This document shows, in pieces, positions 6,651 through 7,137 of a stretch of DNA of 7,137 bases. The position numbers were made by a program, and so were the translations under genes. Positions within the stretch are counted from its first letter, which is position 1. Each line of letters begins with the position of its first letter. Source of the stretch: Bacillota bacterium (GTDB taxonomy: Bacteria > Bacillota > Clostridia > Lachnospirales > Bianqueaceae); the NCBI GenBank assembly GCA_017474705.1, contig JAFVHC010000173.1:1-7137 (forward strand), in the 5' to 3' direction. A model generated the notes under the pieces. The model ran no database searches, was not told the origin of the DNA, and was given only the letters and a program-made list of their open reading frames with translations.

Positions 6651-7137
6651 AGTGGAAACATGGATCCCTGACTGTGGAGGCGTCGATCGTCGTTCCTGTC
6701 GCATTCGTAGTGCTTCTGCCATTTCTTTTCATCATTCGGACCGTGTATATCTATGATGCGGTCCAGTCTGCAGCATCGGATACGGCATCTTTCATGAGCA
6801 CGCTGTTTTACCTTTCTGAAAAGATGCCGGAATCAGGTGCTCTGGAAGAAAAGTTCCGGGAGACCGCTGAGAATGCTGTCCAGACATATATCCCTGAATA
6901 TGAGGGACTGATGGATACTTTGTCTGGGATCGCGGAAGAAACTGGTGCAGGGCTGTTCCTTAAAAACCTTGCATTGCAGCAGACAGCCAGATACTTTTGC
7001 GATCGCCTTTTGAAACAAAGACCGATCTTAGCGCAGGGGATCCGCGGTGGTACGAAAAGGATATCCTACGTGCTGTCCGATTTTTTCTATAGTAGAAATG
7101 CAAAAACTGATCTGTTTCATCTGACGTTGCTGTACGA
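6647..7137 (+). CDS. Second TadE-like pseudopilin (3'-partial)
   Basis: ATG 6647 overlaps the preceding stop as ATGA, and the frame is open to the window edge (163 complete residues, no stop). The N-terminus is MKWKHG followed by SLTVEASIVVPVAFVVLLPF. Gly6 is at -1, Glu11 at +5, and a membrane helix spans about 12-35. This GSLTVEAS motif is the TadE/TadF-like signal common in Firmicutes. The remainder is helical and soluble, with a FCDRLLKQRP stretch near 117-126 and mixed polar sequence after it. It is longer than the TadE-like protein at 4256 and differs beyond the signal. Its role is presumably that of a second minor pseudopilin or TadF-like subunit. It has no ribosome site of its own, so coupling to the upstream gene is likely. 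The protein cannot be sized because the window ends. Confidence 0.8.
   Translation, partial: MKWKHGSLTVEASIVVPVAFVVLLPFLFIIRTVYIYDAVQSAASDTASFMSTLFYLSEKMPESGALEEKFRETAENAVQTYIPEYEGLMDTLSGIAEETGAGLFLKNLALQQTARYFCDRLLKQRPILAQGIRGGTKRISYVLSDFFYSRNAKTDLFHLTLLY

Noticed and set aside
1..7137. CRISPR array, insertion sequence, tRNA or other RNA gene, long repeats
   Set aside because: Nothing resembling these was seen; the window is coding almost from end to end on one strand.

Overview
The window is one uninterrupted stretch of co-directional (+ strand) genes encoding a Tad/Flp-type (type IVb) pilus assembly machine. The sequence suggests a monoderm Firmicute, probably in Clostridia and possibly Lachnospiraceae-like. 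The reasons are strong GGAGG ribosome sites, the ATC-rich codon style at moderate GC, a Flp1-like mini-pilin, a DUF5702-type protein, and no secretin or outer-membrane gene. The genus cannot be read from the sequence.

Layout: (1) 2-709, the C-terminal part of a TadZ/CpaE-like MinD/ParA-fold protein, with its N-terminus outside the window. (2) 696-1871, the CpaF/TadA secretion ATPase. (3) 1846-2604 and 2614-4032, the two inner-membrane platform proteins TadB and TadC; TadC carries an unusually large extracytoplasmic insert. (4) 4047-4259, a 70-residue Flp-like prepilin. (5) 4256-4702, a TadE-like pseudopilin. (6) 4752-6650 (real start probably further upstream), a DUF5702-type large protein with an N-terminal membrane segment. 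(7) 6647 to the window end, a second TadE-like pseudopilin, truncated by the window edge.

Genes overlap or lie within 14 bp of each other everywhere except the 49 bp before the annotated start at 4752. I saw no promoter, terminator, RNA gene, mobile element, repeat array or CRISPR. The picture is a single polycistronic operon whose promoter is upstream of the window and whose end is downstream.

Expected cooperation, from family knowledge: TadZ helps place the machine, CpaF hydrolyses ATP, TadB/TadC form the membrane platform, and a prepilin peptidase (not in the window) matures the Flp-like pilin and the TadE-like pseudopilins. The DUF5702 protein is probably an exported or surface component of the same machine with no known activity.

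The points most worth a second look are: the apparent reading-frame break at the start of the DUF5702 gene, where a TTGA stop/start overlap lies one base out of frame; the Ig-like insert in TadC; the loss of both Walker A lysines in TadZ; and a run of four consecutive proteins with related N-terminal export segments, one of which lacks the cleavage-site glutamate.
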